Source: an uncultured Terriglobus sp. (GTDB lineage Bacteria; Acidobacteriota; Terriglobia; Terriglobales; Acidobacteriaceae). Taken from it: a DNA stretch of 25,951 nt. Made by a program: the position numbers and the translations under genes. The notes beneath the pieces are model-generated. The model was not told where the DNA came from and did no database searches. It was given only the letters and a program-made list of their open reading frames with translations. The stretch covers positions 1-25,951 of the forward strand of contig CALMRM010000263.1 in NCBI GenBank assembly GCA_937871605.1, given 5' to 3'. This document shows, piece after piece, positions 8,303 to 15,027 of this stretch. Each line of letters opens with the position of its first letter. Positions within the stretch are counted from its first letter, which is position 1.

Positions 8303-8856
8303 TGCGCCTGCGTCACCTTCTATCCTTCCTGTTCTTGGTTCTGCCACTCTCTCTTGCACATGCCGACAGCTATGTGTACGCCCTTAAGCAGCAACTTGCC
8401 AGCTTCAGCGTGAACGGCAGCATTACGACAGACACGAACTTCGGTGTGCTCAGCTTTGCTGACATCACGGACTTTAACCTGACGTTGAGCGACGGGGCCA
8501 ACATGGATACCCTGACTGCTGCCACCGCAGACAACAGTGGGCTGTATGGATATGGGCTCTCTGCCACGCCGGATGGCCTCTACTTCGACTTCACCACGCC
8601 TGACACGGTCTTATTTTTTCAGAACACGGCGATGAACACGTCCCTGTGCCTGCAGACAAGCGGGTGCGTGAACGACGTACCGGGTGAGTACGTGAACATC
8701 TCTGGCGGCGCAACGCTGGGCCAGGCAGAGAGCGGCGTGGTGCAGATCGCCAGCTTTGTGCCGATCACTGTTACTCCAGAGCCGTCCAGCCTTCTGCTGC
8801 TGGGTACAGGCGTACTGGGGACCTGTGCTGCGATTCGCCGCCGCGTACTGCGCTAG
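8302..8856 (+). CDS. PEP-CTERM sorting-domain exported protein
   Basis: A 184-residue protein with a signal peptide (MRLRHLLSFLFLVLPLSLAHA, cleavage before DS). Its C-terminus is the classic exosortase signal: PEPSSLLLLGTGVLGT, a hydrophobic stretch, then the basic tail RRRVLR. Family knowledge: such proteins are exported and processed at the PEP motif by exosortase, often together with exopolysaccharide production. No exosortase is in the window. The middle (about 22-155) is a Ser/Thr/Asp-rich beta-type region that I do not recognise. It has two Cys residues close together (SLCLQTSGC) that may form a disulfide. The ATG at 8302 is chosen for its GAGG seven bases upstream and the signal peptide; a GTG at 8269 would add 11 residues before it. 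The gene is preceded by a hairpin over its start and followed by the DoxX gene. Confidence 0.85.
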   Translation: MRLRHLLSFLFLVLPLSLAHADSYVYALKQQLASFSVNGSITTDTNFGVLSFADITDFNLTLSDGANMDTLTAATADNSGLYGYGLSATPDGLYFDFTTPDTVLFFQNTAMNTSLCLQTSGCVNDVPGEYVNISGGATLGQAESGVVQIASFVPITVTPEPSSLLLLGTGVLGTCAAIRRRVLR

Positions 8857-8892
8857 CCGTCGCTTTCTGCGCTAGCGGCGCGACTTCAGCTG

Positions 8893-8928
8893 CGGTACGC
8901 CCGTCTTTCATCAAGAGGAGGCGTACCG
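8893..8928 (+). promoter_or_regulatory. Inverted repeat framing the DoxX ribosome binding site
   Basis: CGGTACGCC (8893-8901) and GGCGTACCG (8920-8928) form a 9-bp perfect stem. The loop contains AAGAGGA, and the end of the GAGGAGG Shine-Dalgarno element runs into the right arm. The stem ends one base before the TTG start at 8929. A 9-bp stem of this loop size is expected roughly once or twice by chance in 26 kb, so position rather than strength is what makes it notable. Confidence 0.35.
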
Positions 8929-9345
8929 TTGACACAGAGGCACACCGCAGTTGCATATCTGTTGATGCGGGTCGCGCTCGGCATCAACTTCATGGGGCAC
9001 GGCTTGTTCCGCATCCTGTCGGGTGTGGGCGCCTTCGCCGTGAACACCGCACAGGGCATGGCCAAGGGGCCGCTACCCCACGGCCTGTCCCTTGGATTTG
9101 GGTACTGCATTCCGTGGATCGAACTGCTCCTGGGCGTGCTGCTGCTCTGCGGTTTATTCACGCGGATCGCGCTGGTTGCGGGTTCGCTGTTCCTCATCGC
9201 ACTCACCGTTGGCACAACCTCCATCCAGAACTGGGCGGGCGCGGGCACACAGTTGCAGTACAGCTTTATCTTCTTCGCCATGCTTTGGCTGGTGGAGGCG
9301 AATACACTTTCGCTCGATAGCCTCTGGCGCAGGCGGCCCGTATAA
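8929..9345 (+). CDS. DoxX family membrane protein
   Basis: A 138-residue integral membrane protein with four hydrophobic segments (about 8-30, 57-80, 82-100 and 108-125). It has DoxX landmarks: the MRVALGINFMGHGLFRI segment early on, PWIELLLGVLLLCGLFTR in the second helix, and a final helix (SFIFFAMLWLVEA). DoxX-family proteins sit in the inner membrane and are linked loosely to thiosulfate/quinone redox or to oxidative-stress complexes; the exact role here is unknown. The start is a TTG at 8929, supported by GAGGAGG seven bases upstream. The next candidate Met is inside the first helix. The stop lies only 14 bp before accA, so the genes may be co-transcribed, although a TATAAT lies over the stop. 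Confidence 0.85.
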   Translation: MTQRHTAVAYLLMRVALGINFMGHGLFRILSGVGAFAVNTAQGMAKGPLPHGLSLGFGYCIPWIELLLGVLLLCGLFTRIALVAGSLFLIALTVGTTSIQNWAGAGTQLQYSFIFFAMLWLVEANTLSLDSLWRRRPV

Positions 9346-9346
9346 T
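9341..9346 (+). promoter_or_regulatory. Candidate -10 box (TATAAT) for accA
   Basis: A perfect TATAAT overlaps the DoxX stop codon and is framed by a 5-bp inverted repeat (GCCCG and CGGGC, 9336-9351). A start about seven bases downstream would leave almost no leader before the accA ATG at 9360. No recognisable -35 is present at 16-18 bp spacing, so the call is tentative. Confidence 0.3.
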
Positions 9347-9359
9347 CGGGCAGGTCCCC

Positions 9360-10208
9360 ATGGCAGAGGTACAGGCAAGGCTGGAAGCGGCTCCGGCATC
9401 AGAAGCGTGGCGAAGAACGGAAGTCGCCCGCGACCCGCAGCGGCCCCATCCAATCAATTTCGTGGACGCACTGTTCACGGACATCAGCGAGGTCTTTGGG
9501 GACCGCTGCTTCGGTGACGACCCCGCCATTCTCGCCGCGATGGCTCGGTTCGATGGCGACGCTGTGCTGATTCTGTGTAACCGGAAGGGCCGGACCACCC
9601 GGGAACGCATGCAGTTTCGCTTCGGTTCGCCGGAACCGGAGGGGTACCGCAAGGCGTTGCGAGCCATGAAGTTAGCGGAGAAGTTCGGCCGGCCGGTGTT
9701 CAGCTTTCTGGACCTTGCGGGTGCTTACCCCGGGTTGGGCGCAGAGGAGCGTGGCCAGGGCGAAGCCATCGCGCGCAACCTGATCGAGATGTCGCGCCTG
9801 AAAGTGCCAACGCTGACCACGATCACCGGCGAAGGTGGATCGGGTGGCGCGCTGGCGCTCGCTGTCGCAGACCGCGTGCTGATGCTTGAGAACGCCATCT
9901 ACTCTGTGATCTCGCCCGAGGGGTGCGCGTCCATCATGTGGAAGGACGCGGGCAAGCGCCAGCAGGCGGCAGAGGCGCTCAAGTACACCGCACCCAACGT
10001 GGCGGCGCTGGGCTGCGTGGACGACGTCATTCGGGAGCCCGCAGGCGGAGCGCAGGCCGACCCGGTTGCCACCTTCGACGTCGTACGCGACAGTCTCAGG
10101 CGTCACTACCTCGAATTAAAAACGCAGCCGCTGGACGTTTTGCTGGAACGGCGGTACCAGAAGTTCCGCACCATGGCCCGAGCCTACGCCGTGGTGCCTA
10201 CTCACTAA
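9360..10208 (+). CDS. accA: Acetyl-CoA carboxylase, carboxyltransferase alpha subunit
   Basis: A 282-residue crotonase-fold protein. With AccD it forms the carboxyltransferase that moves CO2 from biotin on AccB to acetyl-CoA, giving malonyl-CoA for fatty acid synthesis in the cytoplasm. Diagnostic segments are DISEVFGDRCFGDDPAI near the start, FGSPEPEGYRKALR, SFLDLAGAYPGLGAEERGQ, TGEGGSGGALALAVADR (oxyanion-type glycines) and SPEGCASIMWKD. It is shorter than the E. coli enzyme (319) at the N-terminus, but the catalytic core is complete. accD is not in this window, so the subunits are encoded apart. The ATG at 9360 is preceded only by a weak AGG. The gene follows DoxX by 14 bp and leads into a CPBP-like gene. 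Confidence 0.95.
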   Translation: MAEVQARLEAAPASEAWRRTEVARDPQRPHPINFVDALFTDISEVFGDRCFGDDPAILAAMARFDGDAVLILCNRKGRTTRERMQFRFGSPEPEGYRKALRAMKLAEKFGRPVFSFLDLAGAYPGLGAEERGQGEAIARNLIEMSRLKVPTLTTITGEGGSGGALALAVADRVLMLENAIYSVISPEGCASIMWKDAGKRQQAAEALKYTAPNVAALGCVDDVIREPAGGAQADPVATFDVVRDSLRRHYLELKTQPLDVLLERRYQKFRTMARAYAVVPTH

Positions 10209-10274
10209 CGAAGGATTGCTGCCCTGAGTTCTGCGGAAACGAGTCGCGAACCCCTAGCCGGTCTCCGGCCGGAG

Positions 10275-11234
10275 TTGCTGTTTGTGCTTGCCTGTATCTG
10301 GACGGTTGTCAGCCTGGCGGGTGGCCGTCTGGCGGGCGCGCTTTCCAGCGGCAGTTGGACCGAGGTTGCCCGGTACGGCGTCACCGCGGCCCTGCTCGGG
10401 GCAGGCTTCTGGTTGTTGGCACGTCTCGGCGTAGGCGATCTACGCCCATTGAGCAGCATCGGCCTGGTCAGGCGACCGGGAACGGCGATCGAGTTCGGTA
10501 AGGGCGTTGCGCTGGGCTGGGCGGTCGGGCTGGCCATGGTGCTGCCTTCGCTGGTGAGCGGCAGCTCGTACCTTCGCTTTGACCCGGCGCCGGGCGCGTG
10601 GGGCCGCCTCCTCGCCAGCGTGCTTACGCTCCTGCTGTTCGCCGCCGTGCTGCAACTGCTGTTGGCAGGCCTGCCCGTGCGCCTGCTGGTGCGTGTGGCC
10701 GGTCCAGGCTGGACGCTCGTCGCGGTGGCCGCGCTCACGGTGTTGCTGGCTGCACTCAGTGGGCAGAGTTCTGTGTCGAACAGCTTCTTCGTGGTGCTTT
10801 CCGTCTGCCTGTTCCTCGTGGCATTCCTGCGCACCCGTGCGCTTTGGCTCCCGCTGGGGCTGCAGGTGGGCTGGACGGTGAGCCAGTGTCTGCTGTTCGG
10901 GTCGCCCCTGCCTCACACACCGCTGGTCAGCGGCTTCCTGTTTCTGAACGGCCCGATGATGCGTGCGCCGTGGCTTACCGGCAACGGGAAAGGCCCGGAA
11001 CTGCCGGTCTACGCGCTCCTTGTGCTTCTGCTTGCCTCCATGGCGCTGGTGCGCCTCACCAGGCAGTACGCGTGGCTCTACACCTATCAGTCACCCGTGC
11101 CAGGCGGATACCCCGTCGAGGTGCAGCCACCCGCTCAGCATGAGGCACAGGTCGCCGCGAAATCGCAGGTACCACTCATCCAGATTGCCCTCCCGGCGAG
11201 CCCCGGGGAGCCGCACAACCCACAGGACTCGTAG
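10275..11234 (+). CDS. CPBP-like integral membrane protein lacking catalytic residues
   Basis: About 319 residues, with roughly eight hydrophobic segments and a soluble Pro/Gln-rich tail of about 50 residues. The layout and the segment FLRTRALWLPLGLQVGWTVSQ resemble the GLHxxWN helix of CPBP (Abi) intramembrane proteases. At the place of the EExxxR motif the protein reads AVLQLLLAGLPVR, so the two Glu residues are absent, and the His of GLH is Gln. I infer a non-proteolytic relative; function unknown. The start is uncertain. The first usable standard codon is TTG at 10275, but the frame is open back to the accA stop, and a CTG at 10224 has AAGGA eight bases upstream and would add 17 residues (SSAETSREPLAGLRPE). 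The gene is close behind accA and may share its transcript. Confidence 0.75.
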   Translation: MLFVLACIWTVVSLAGGRLAGALSSGSWTEVARYGVTAALLGAGFWLLARLGVGDLRPLSSIGLVRRPGTAIEFGKGVALGWAVGLAMVLPSLVSGSSYLRFDPAPGAWGRLLASVLTLLLFAAVLQLLLAGLPVRLLVRVAGPGWTLVAVAALTVLLAALSGQSSVSNSFFVVLSVCLFLVAFLRTRALWLPLGLQVGWTVSQCLLFGSPLPHTPLVSGFLFLNGPMMRAPWLTGNGKGPELPVYALLVLLLASMALVRLTRQYAWLYTYQSPVPGGYPVEVQPPAQHEAQVAAKSQVPLIQIALPASPGEPHNPQDS

Positions 11235-11331
11235 ACATTCGTAGCCGTTTGTTGCAGGATGCAAATGACGCTTCGCCGCGCTTGCATCGAGCATGCGCAG
11301 GGTCTACTGTTCCAGCATTGGTTGTCGAAGG

Positions 11332-12405
11332 ATGCGAACCCCTGTCTCACTGACGCTTGTGCTGGCCGCGGGCGGCACCCTGTGTTTGGCGGCAGGGCAA
11401 GGCGGTAAGGCAGCCAGTAAGCCAACACCACAACGAGACATCTTTGTGGTGGGCGCTGAGACAGCCTTTGGTGACCCGCTGCTCGGGTTTGCACCCACCC
11501 GCGTCGAGTACACGCACACCCCCATGGATCTGTCCGGGCGTCGCGAGCTGGTGCGCGCCATGCTGATGGAGCAGGGCTTCGCCCACCGCAGCCTGCCACT
11601 GGGCGCGCCTGGACTCACGATGCACGCCAATGGCCGCTTGACCGTGGACGGGCAGACACTCATGCGGCGCCTGTACAAGGATGGCTCCTGCGCGGGGGCG
11701 GGCGACCGCGTCATGGTTACCGACATCACCGTACTGGCGGACCGCATCAACGTCGATGTGAACGGCGGCCCGTACCTGCCGCACCGGTTTCTGCGCCATC
11801 TCTCCGTCAACGGCATGCCCCTTGCAGGTGACGGCCAGGTGGGCGAGTCGCCAACCGGGACCAGGATCACGCTGTTGTTTGAGGGCGAGACCCCCCGCCT
11901 CTCCGCGCCGGAACTGAAGGCGCTGCTGGAGCCGCTGCTCGACTTCGGGCTGAAGAGTGCCGAACAGGCCTACGCCGACACGCTGCCCGCGCCCATCAAG
12001 AAGGCCATTGAAGAGCATGACGTGATGGTGGGCATGAATCGCCGCATGGTGCTGGCTAGCCTGGGCCAGCCGGAGAGCAAGCTGCGCGAACGGGCCGCGG
12101 AAGGCGGCAGTGCCGAAGTCTTTGAGGAATGGATCTACGGCCACACGCCGCAAAGCATCCGCTTCATCCGATTTCGAGGCGATCGTGTCGTCCTGACCAA
12201 GCTGGCCGCGCTGGGCAAGCCGCTGGTCATCCACGACAAGGACGAGCTTGCCACCTATCGCGACCCGGGTCTGATCCACGAGATCAAGCTGGGAGACCCT
12301 GCGCCGTCCGCCACGGGTGAGCAGGAGCCTGCCAAAGCTCCGTCTCTCAAAGCGCCGGAAGAGAACCGCTCCGACCAGAACAAGGCGGCTACACCGACAC
12401 CCTAG
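11332..12405 (+). CDS. Exported protein with BamE/SmpA-like C-terminal segment
   Basis: A protein of about 357 residues with an N-terminal signal peptide (VSLTLVLAAGGTLCLAAG). The first two-thirds (about 40-215) are a mixed alpha/beta region with no motif I recognise. Residues about 224-285 (EEHDVMVGMNRRMVLASLGQPESK, then FEEWIYG and IRFIRFRGDRVVL) follow the pattern of BamE/SmpA domains: a 'G M ... V ... LG P' helix followed by a strand ending in a hydrophobic run. The C-terminal 35 residues are Pro/Lys/Glu-rich and probably disordered. The role is unknown; envelope location is inferred from the signal peptide. The ATG at 11332 is chosen for the signal peptide. An in-frame ATG at 11293 adds 13 residues including two Cys. 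No convincing ribosome binding site decides between them. Confidence 0.72.
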   Translation: MRTPVSLTLVLAAGGTLCLAAGQGGKAASKPTPQRDIFVVGAETAFGDPLLGFAPTRVEYTHTPMDLSGRRELVRAMLMEQGFAHRSLPLGAPGLTMHANGRLTVDGQTLMRRLYKDGSCAGAGDRVMVTDITVLADRINVDVNGGPYLPHRFLRHLSVNGMPLAGDGQVGESPTGTRITLLFEGETPRLSAPELKALLEPLLDFGLKSAEQAYADTLPAPIKKAIEEHDVMVGMNRRMVLASLGQPESKLRERAAEGGSAEVFEEWIYGHTPQSIRFIRFRGDRVVLTKLAALGKPLVIHDKDELATYRDPGLIHEIKLGDPAPSATGEQEPAKAPSLKAPEENRSDQNKAATPTP

Positions 12406-12604
12406 CCAGTGTCTTCGGCCTCACAGCATGTGATCCGCGTCCGCGCGGCTTGTCTTAACAGGTGAAGCCGCCGCATGGCGTAAACTATCAGTGTTGCGTG
12501 AGAACTTGGGCGTGCGTTCTTCCGCGCAAGCCCAGTGCCGGTGTTGCCGGTGCCCTCGCGAATCAAGCCTACACAGAACGGCGCATGCGCCAGGAGAAGA
12601 GCCA

Positions 12605-12784
12605 ATGGCTAAGATTGCCAAGACCGGTGACCGCAAGAAAGCAATGGACACCACCAAAAGTACCGCTTGCCCCAAATGCAGCAGCCCTACCCGCGTGGTA
12701 AAGCGCGTAAAGGATCGTGAACGGAACACGCCCGGCGGCATGTACATTTCCTGCTCCGCCTGCGACTTCTTCGAGCGGCTGTAA
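12605..12784 (+). CDS. Small zinc-ribbon protein (59 residues)
   Basis: A short basic protein with two CxxC knuckles, CPKC at 22-25 and CSAC at 50-53, separated by a Lys/Arg-rich linker (VVKRVKDRER) and GGMYISC. This is the geometry of a small zinc ribbon that could bind RNA, DNA or a protein partner; no more specific function can be given. The ATG at 12605 has AGGAG eight bases upstream, which makes the short reading frame convincing. A longer frame from 12491 adds residues rich in Arg and Cys without a ribosome binding site. The gene is preceded by about 200 bp without a gene, where TAAACT at 12481-12486 is a possible -10 but a -35 at proper spacing is missing. A hairpin with a T-run follows the gene, so it is probably a single-gene transcript. 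Confidence 0.82.
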   Translation: MAKIAKTGDRKKAMDTTKSTACPKCSSPTRVVKRVKDRERNTPGGMYISCSACDFFERL

Positions 12785-12812
12785 CGAGCGCCGTACGCAG
12801 ATGAGCACAGTC

Positions 12813-12844
12813 GATGGGAGCGCAAGCTTCCATCACGTGTTTTT
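12813..12844 (+). terminator. Probable Rho-independent terminator of the zinc-ribbon gene
   Basis: GATGGGAGC (12813-12821) pairs with GCTTCCATC (12826-12834), nine pairs with one G-U wobble, closed by a GCAA (GNRA) tetraloop. A run of five T follows at 12840-12844, five bases after the stem. The right arm contains the stop codon of the converging pyrF gene. The opposite strand has no T-run, so it should act mainly on the plus strand. Confidence 0.6.
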
Positions 12845-13552
12845 AAGGGGTTCGTGGCGCAGGGCTGAATCAATCTCTTGCAGGAGGGCGGCAGCGGCTG
12901 CCGCAGGATCGTTGGCCCGCGTGATGGGTCTGCCCACTACCACCATGTCTGCCCCGGCTCGAATGGCATTGTAGGCGCTTGCGGTGCGACGCTGGTCGTC
13001 GGCGGGTGCCGTGGCGGACCGGATTCCCGGCGTCACAAGGTACGTCGACACGCCAACACGGGTGCGCACCAGTTCCAGTTCCGCTGGCGAACACACCAGC
13101 CCGGGCATACCCGTACCCACCGCGAGTGCGGCTAGCCTGCCCACCTGTTCTTCAGCCGCATCGGGCACACCGATCGCCCGAAGATCGTCAGTACCCATGC
13201 TGGTAAGCACCGTGACTGCCAGCAGCCGAAGGGACGGGTGCGCGGCCTCCACAGCCGCCGTCATCATCGCGGGGCCGCCGCCGGCATGCACGGTAAGCAG
13301 TTCCGCGCCCGTGGCGCCTGCCACCCGGACCGCGGCAGCCACCGTGTTGGGGATATCGTGCAGTTTCAGGTCCAGGAACACGTGCAGCCCGCGCGCCAGC
13401 AGCGCGTCTACGATCGAGCGACCCTCGGCAAGGTAAAGCTCCAGCCCGACTTTCACCCAGCGCACCTGCCCGTCCAGCCGCTCCACCAGGTGCAGCGCCT
13501 CACGCGCGGTCGGAAAGTCCAGGGCGACACTCAGACGATCTGCGGCATCCAT
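12833..13552 (-). CDS. pyrF: Orotidine 5'-phosphate decarboxylase
   Basis: A 239-residue TIM-barrel enzyme that decarboxylates orotidine 5'-phosphate to UMP, the last step of pyrimidine synthesis. The catalytic array is complete: D12 in SVALDF, K34 in WVKVGLELY, and D61, K63 and D66 in LDLKLHDIPNT. The phosphate-binding end is present (LVTPGIRS, VVVGRPIT). The length is typical for the short bacterial form. The ATG at 13552 has GGGGAG just upstream (13555-13560); a frame to 13579 adds nine residues before this Met and would nearly reach thiD. It is divergent from thiD with only about 35-47 bp between starts, so their promoters must overlap or be very compact. Its stop codon sits inside the terminator stem of the zinc-ribbon gene. 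Confidence 0.96.
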   Translation of the reverse strand: MDAADRLSVALDFPTAREALHLVERLDGQVRWVKVGLELYLAEGRSIVDALLARGLHVFLDLKLHDIPNTVAAAVRVAGATGAELLTVHAGGGPAMMTAAVEAAHPSLRLLAVTVLTSMGTDDLRAIGVPDAAEEQVGRLAALAVGTGMPGLVCSPAELELVRTRVGVSTYLVTPGIRSATAPADDQRRTASAYNAIRAGADMVVVGRPITRANDPAAAAAALLQEIDSALRHEPLKNT

Positions 13553-13587
13553 CGCTCCCCAGTGTAGCGCCGCAACCATGCAACGCT

Positions 13588-14424
13588 ATGCTGGTGGTGA
13601 TGAGTCCCGCACCCGCCAGACCCACAGCCCTGACCATCGCGGGCTTCGATCCATCGTCGGGCGCGGGCGTCACCGCTGACCTTGCCGTGTTCGCCGCGCA
13701 CGGCTGCTTCGGCACCTCCGCCGTCACGGCGCTTACGGTGCAGTCCACCGTGGATATTCGCCGCGTGGAGGCGACCGGAGCCGACCTGCTGGCTGAGACG
13801 CTCAGCTGTCTGCAGGATGATCTGCCGCCTGCGGGTATCAAGATCGGCATGCTGGCCAATGGCGACCTGGTGCGCGTGGTCGCAGACTACCTCCGCACCC
13901 TGCGGGCAGAAGGGCTAGCAGTACCCGTGGTGCTGGACCCGGTGATGGTGTCCACTTCGGGCAGCGTCCTGCTCGATGCCCATGGCTTAGCGGCGCTGCA
14001 CGCCGACCTGCTGCCGCTGGTTGACGTGATTACCCCAAACGTCGATGAACTGGAGCTGCTGACGGACCTGACCTGTAGCGACGAGCCGGCGATCCGCCTG
14101 GCCATGGCTGCCCTGCACGCCCGGCTGCCCGGGCTCGCGATTGTGGCAACAGGGGGTCACCGGCCAGAGCCCGATGACATTGTGCTGCAGGCAGGGGCGT
14201 TCCACGTCCTGCGGGGCCACCACATCGCCACAACTGCAACCCACGGTACCGGCTGTGCCTACTCCAGCGCGCTGCTGTGTGGTTTGCTAGCCGGTCATGA
14301 CGTGGTGGTTGCCGCGGAGCGTGCCAAGCGGTACGTGGAGGGCGCCATGACCTTTGCCGAACCCCTGGGCAAGGGCAGGGGACCCATGCGGCTGGACTGG
14401 CCTGCTCGTAGGCTGCACCGGTAA
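13588..14424 (+). CDS. thiD: Hydroxymethylpyrimidine / phosphomethylpyrimidine kinase
   Basis: A 278-residue ribokinase-fold kinase that phosphorylates the pyrimidine moiety of thiamine to the diphosphate form. The motifs are LTIAGFDPSSGAGVTADL at the N-terminus (family consensus TIAGSDPSGGAG), KIGMLANGD, VLDPVMVSTSG, ITPNVDELELL and the anion-hole and catalytic loop HGTGCAYSSALLCG near 230. The Ser-to-Phe change in AGFDP and the second Ser in PSSGAG are departures from the E. coli consensus but leave the key residues intact. Starts at 13588 and 13600 (MSPAPARP) are both possible, and only the latter has a weak GGTGG upstream. The gene belongs with thiS 380 bp downstream. Confidence 0.93.
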   Translation: MLVVMSPAPARPTALTIAGFDPSSGAGVTADLAVFAAHGCFGTSAVTALTVQSTVDIRRVEATGADLLAETLSCLQDDLPPAGIKIGMLANGDLVRVVADYLRTLRAEGLAVPVVLDPVMVSTSGSVLLDAHGLAALHADLLPLVDVITPNVDELELLTDLTCSDEPAIRLAMAALHARLPGLAIVATGGHRPEPDDIVLQAGAFHVLRGHHIATTATHGTGCAYSSALLCGLLAGHDVVVAAERAKRYVEGAMTFAEPLGKGRGPMRLDWPARRLHR

Positions 14425-14455
14425 AGATTTCGCTCGGTCTGCCGATGTGTTCCGT

Positions 14456-14779
14456 ATGAGTACACAGGCCTTGCCGCTGCCGCTGCGCCCCTTTCAACCC
14501 TTCGACGAGGCGCCTCGGAAGCAGTCTCCCAAACCGCGCCCGCGCCAGTCGCCAGAGCAGGGGCGGGCGCTTGAGGTCCTGGGGCACGCAGTGGAGTACC
14601 TGGTGGATAGCCGCCTGTTCGACCAGTGGCAGTCGCCTGCCGACGCGGAAGCGGTGCATCTGCTCATGTCGTGCTCGCGGGCCGTGTTTGCTGGCGATGG
14701 GAACGTGAAGCCCTGGCACCAGCGCGTCCAGCACGGCCTGCTCAAGCGGCTGCACCTGCAGGGCAACGGAGCGCAGTAG
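14456..14779 (+). CDS. Small uncharacterised protein, 107 residues
   Basis: I do not recognise this gene. It starts at ATG 14456, 31 bp after thiD, and ends 26 bp before thiS, so it is probably in one transcript with both. Residues 1-38 are Pro-, Arg- and Lys-rich and look unstructured. Residues about 40-105 look helical and compact: ALEVLGHAVEYLVDSRLFDQW, then ADAEAVHLLMSCSRAVF and HQRVQHGLLKRL. No signal peptide, membrane segment or metal motif is seen. The protein-like composition, the spacing between neighbours and the lack of a better frame support it; the overlapping minus-strand frames are low-complexity Arg/Ala/Cys. A link to thiamine synthesis rests only on position. Confidence 0.65.
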   Translation: MSTQALPLPLRPFQPFDEAPRKQSPKPRPRQSPEQGRALEVLGHAVEYLVDSRLFDQWQSPADAEAVHLLMSCSRAVFAGDGNVKPWHQRVQHGLLKRLHLQGNGAQ

Positions 14780-14796
14780 CAGCGGTGCCCTGCTAC
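14776..14796 (+). promoter_or_regulatory. Small hairpin before thiS
   Basis: GTAGCAG (14776-14782) and CTGCTAC (14790-14796) are a perfect 7-bp stem with a 7-nt loop, overlapping the stop codon of the preceding gene and ending nine bases before the thiS ATG. Stems of this size occur often by chance at this GC content, so a regulatory role is only a possibility. It does not look like a TPP riboswitch, for which I see no THI-box-like sequence. Confidence 0.25.
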
Positions 14797-14805
14797 ACTC
14801 CAGGG

Positions 14806-15027
14806 ATGTCCGAAGCGCTGACCATTCAACTGAACGGCGCGGCAAGGACGTTCGACGAGCTCGGCCCCGCGGCCACCGTGTCAGCCCTTGTCGAGGTACT
14901 CGGGTTTCGCGCCGACCGGGTGGCGCTTGAGCGCAACGGCGAGATCGTAAGCCGGGCGACGTGGCCCGAAACCCTGGTACAGCCAGGCGACCGCATCGAG
15001 CTCGTCCACTTTGTGGGCGGCGGCTAG
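14806..15027 (+). CDS. thiS: Sulfur carrier protein ThiS
   Basis: A 73-residue ubiquitin-like protein. Its C-terminal Gly-Gly is adenylated and then converted to a thiocarboxylate that delivers sulfur to the thiazole of thiamine. It has ThiS features: an N-terminal strand (LTIQLNG), VSALVEVLGFRADRVALERNGEIV (the conserved 'VAVERNGEIV' type loop), PGDRIELVHFVGGG at the end. It ends in three Gly rather than two, which should still present Gly-Gly. The start at 14806 follows a weak CAGGG, and 180 bp of open frame upstream is unrelated sequence. Its TAG stop overlaps the CTA (TAG on the other strand) of the converging glycosyltransferase. thiG and thiF are not in the window. Confidence 0.9.
   Translation: MSEALTIQLNGAARTFDELGPAATVSALVEVLGFRADRVALERNGEIVSRATWPETLVQPGDRIELVHFVGGG

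Noticed and set aside
11258..11288. GATGCAA/TTGCATC inverted repeat before the BamE-like gene
   Set aside because: Seven-base stems with long loops are expected by chance about once per kilobase; no T-run or start-codon overlap gives it meaning.
11347..12279. Minus-strand open frame of 310 codons opposite the BamE-like gene
   Set aside because: Gln/His/Arg-rich mirror frame with no signal, motif or ribosome binding site. The plus frame has a signal peptide.
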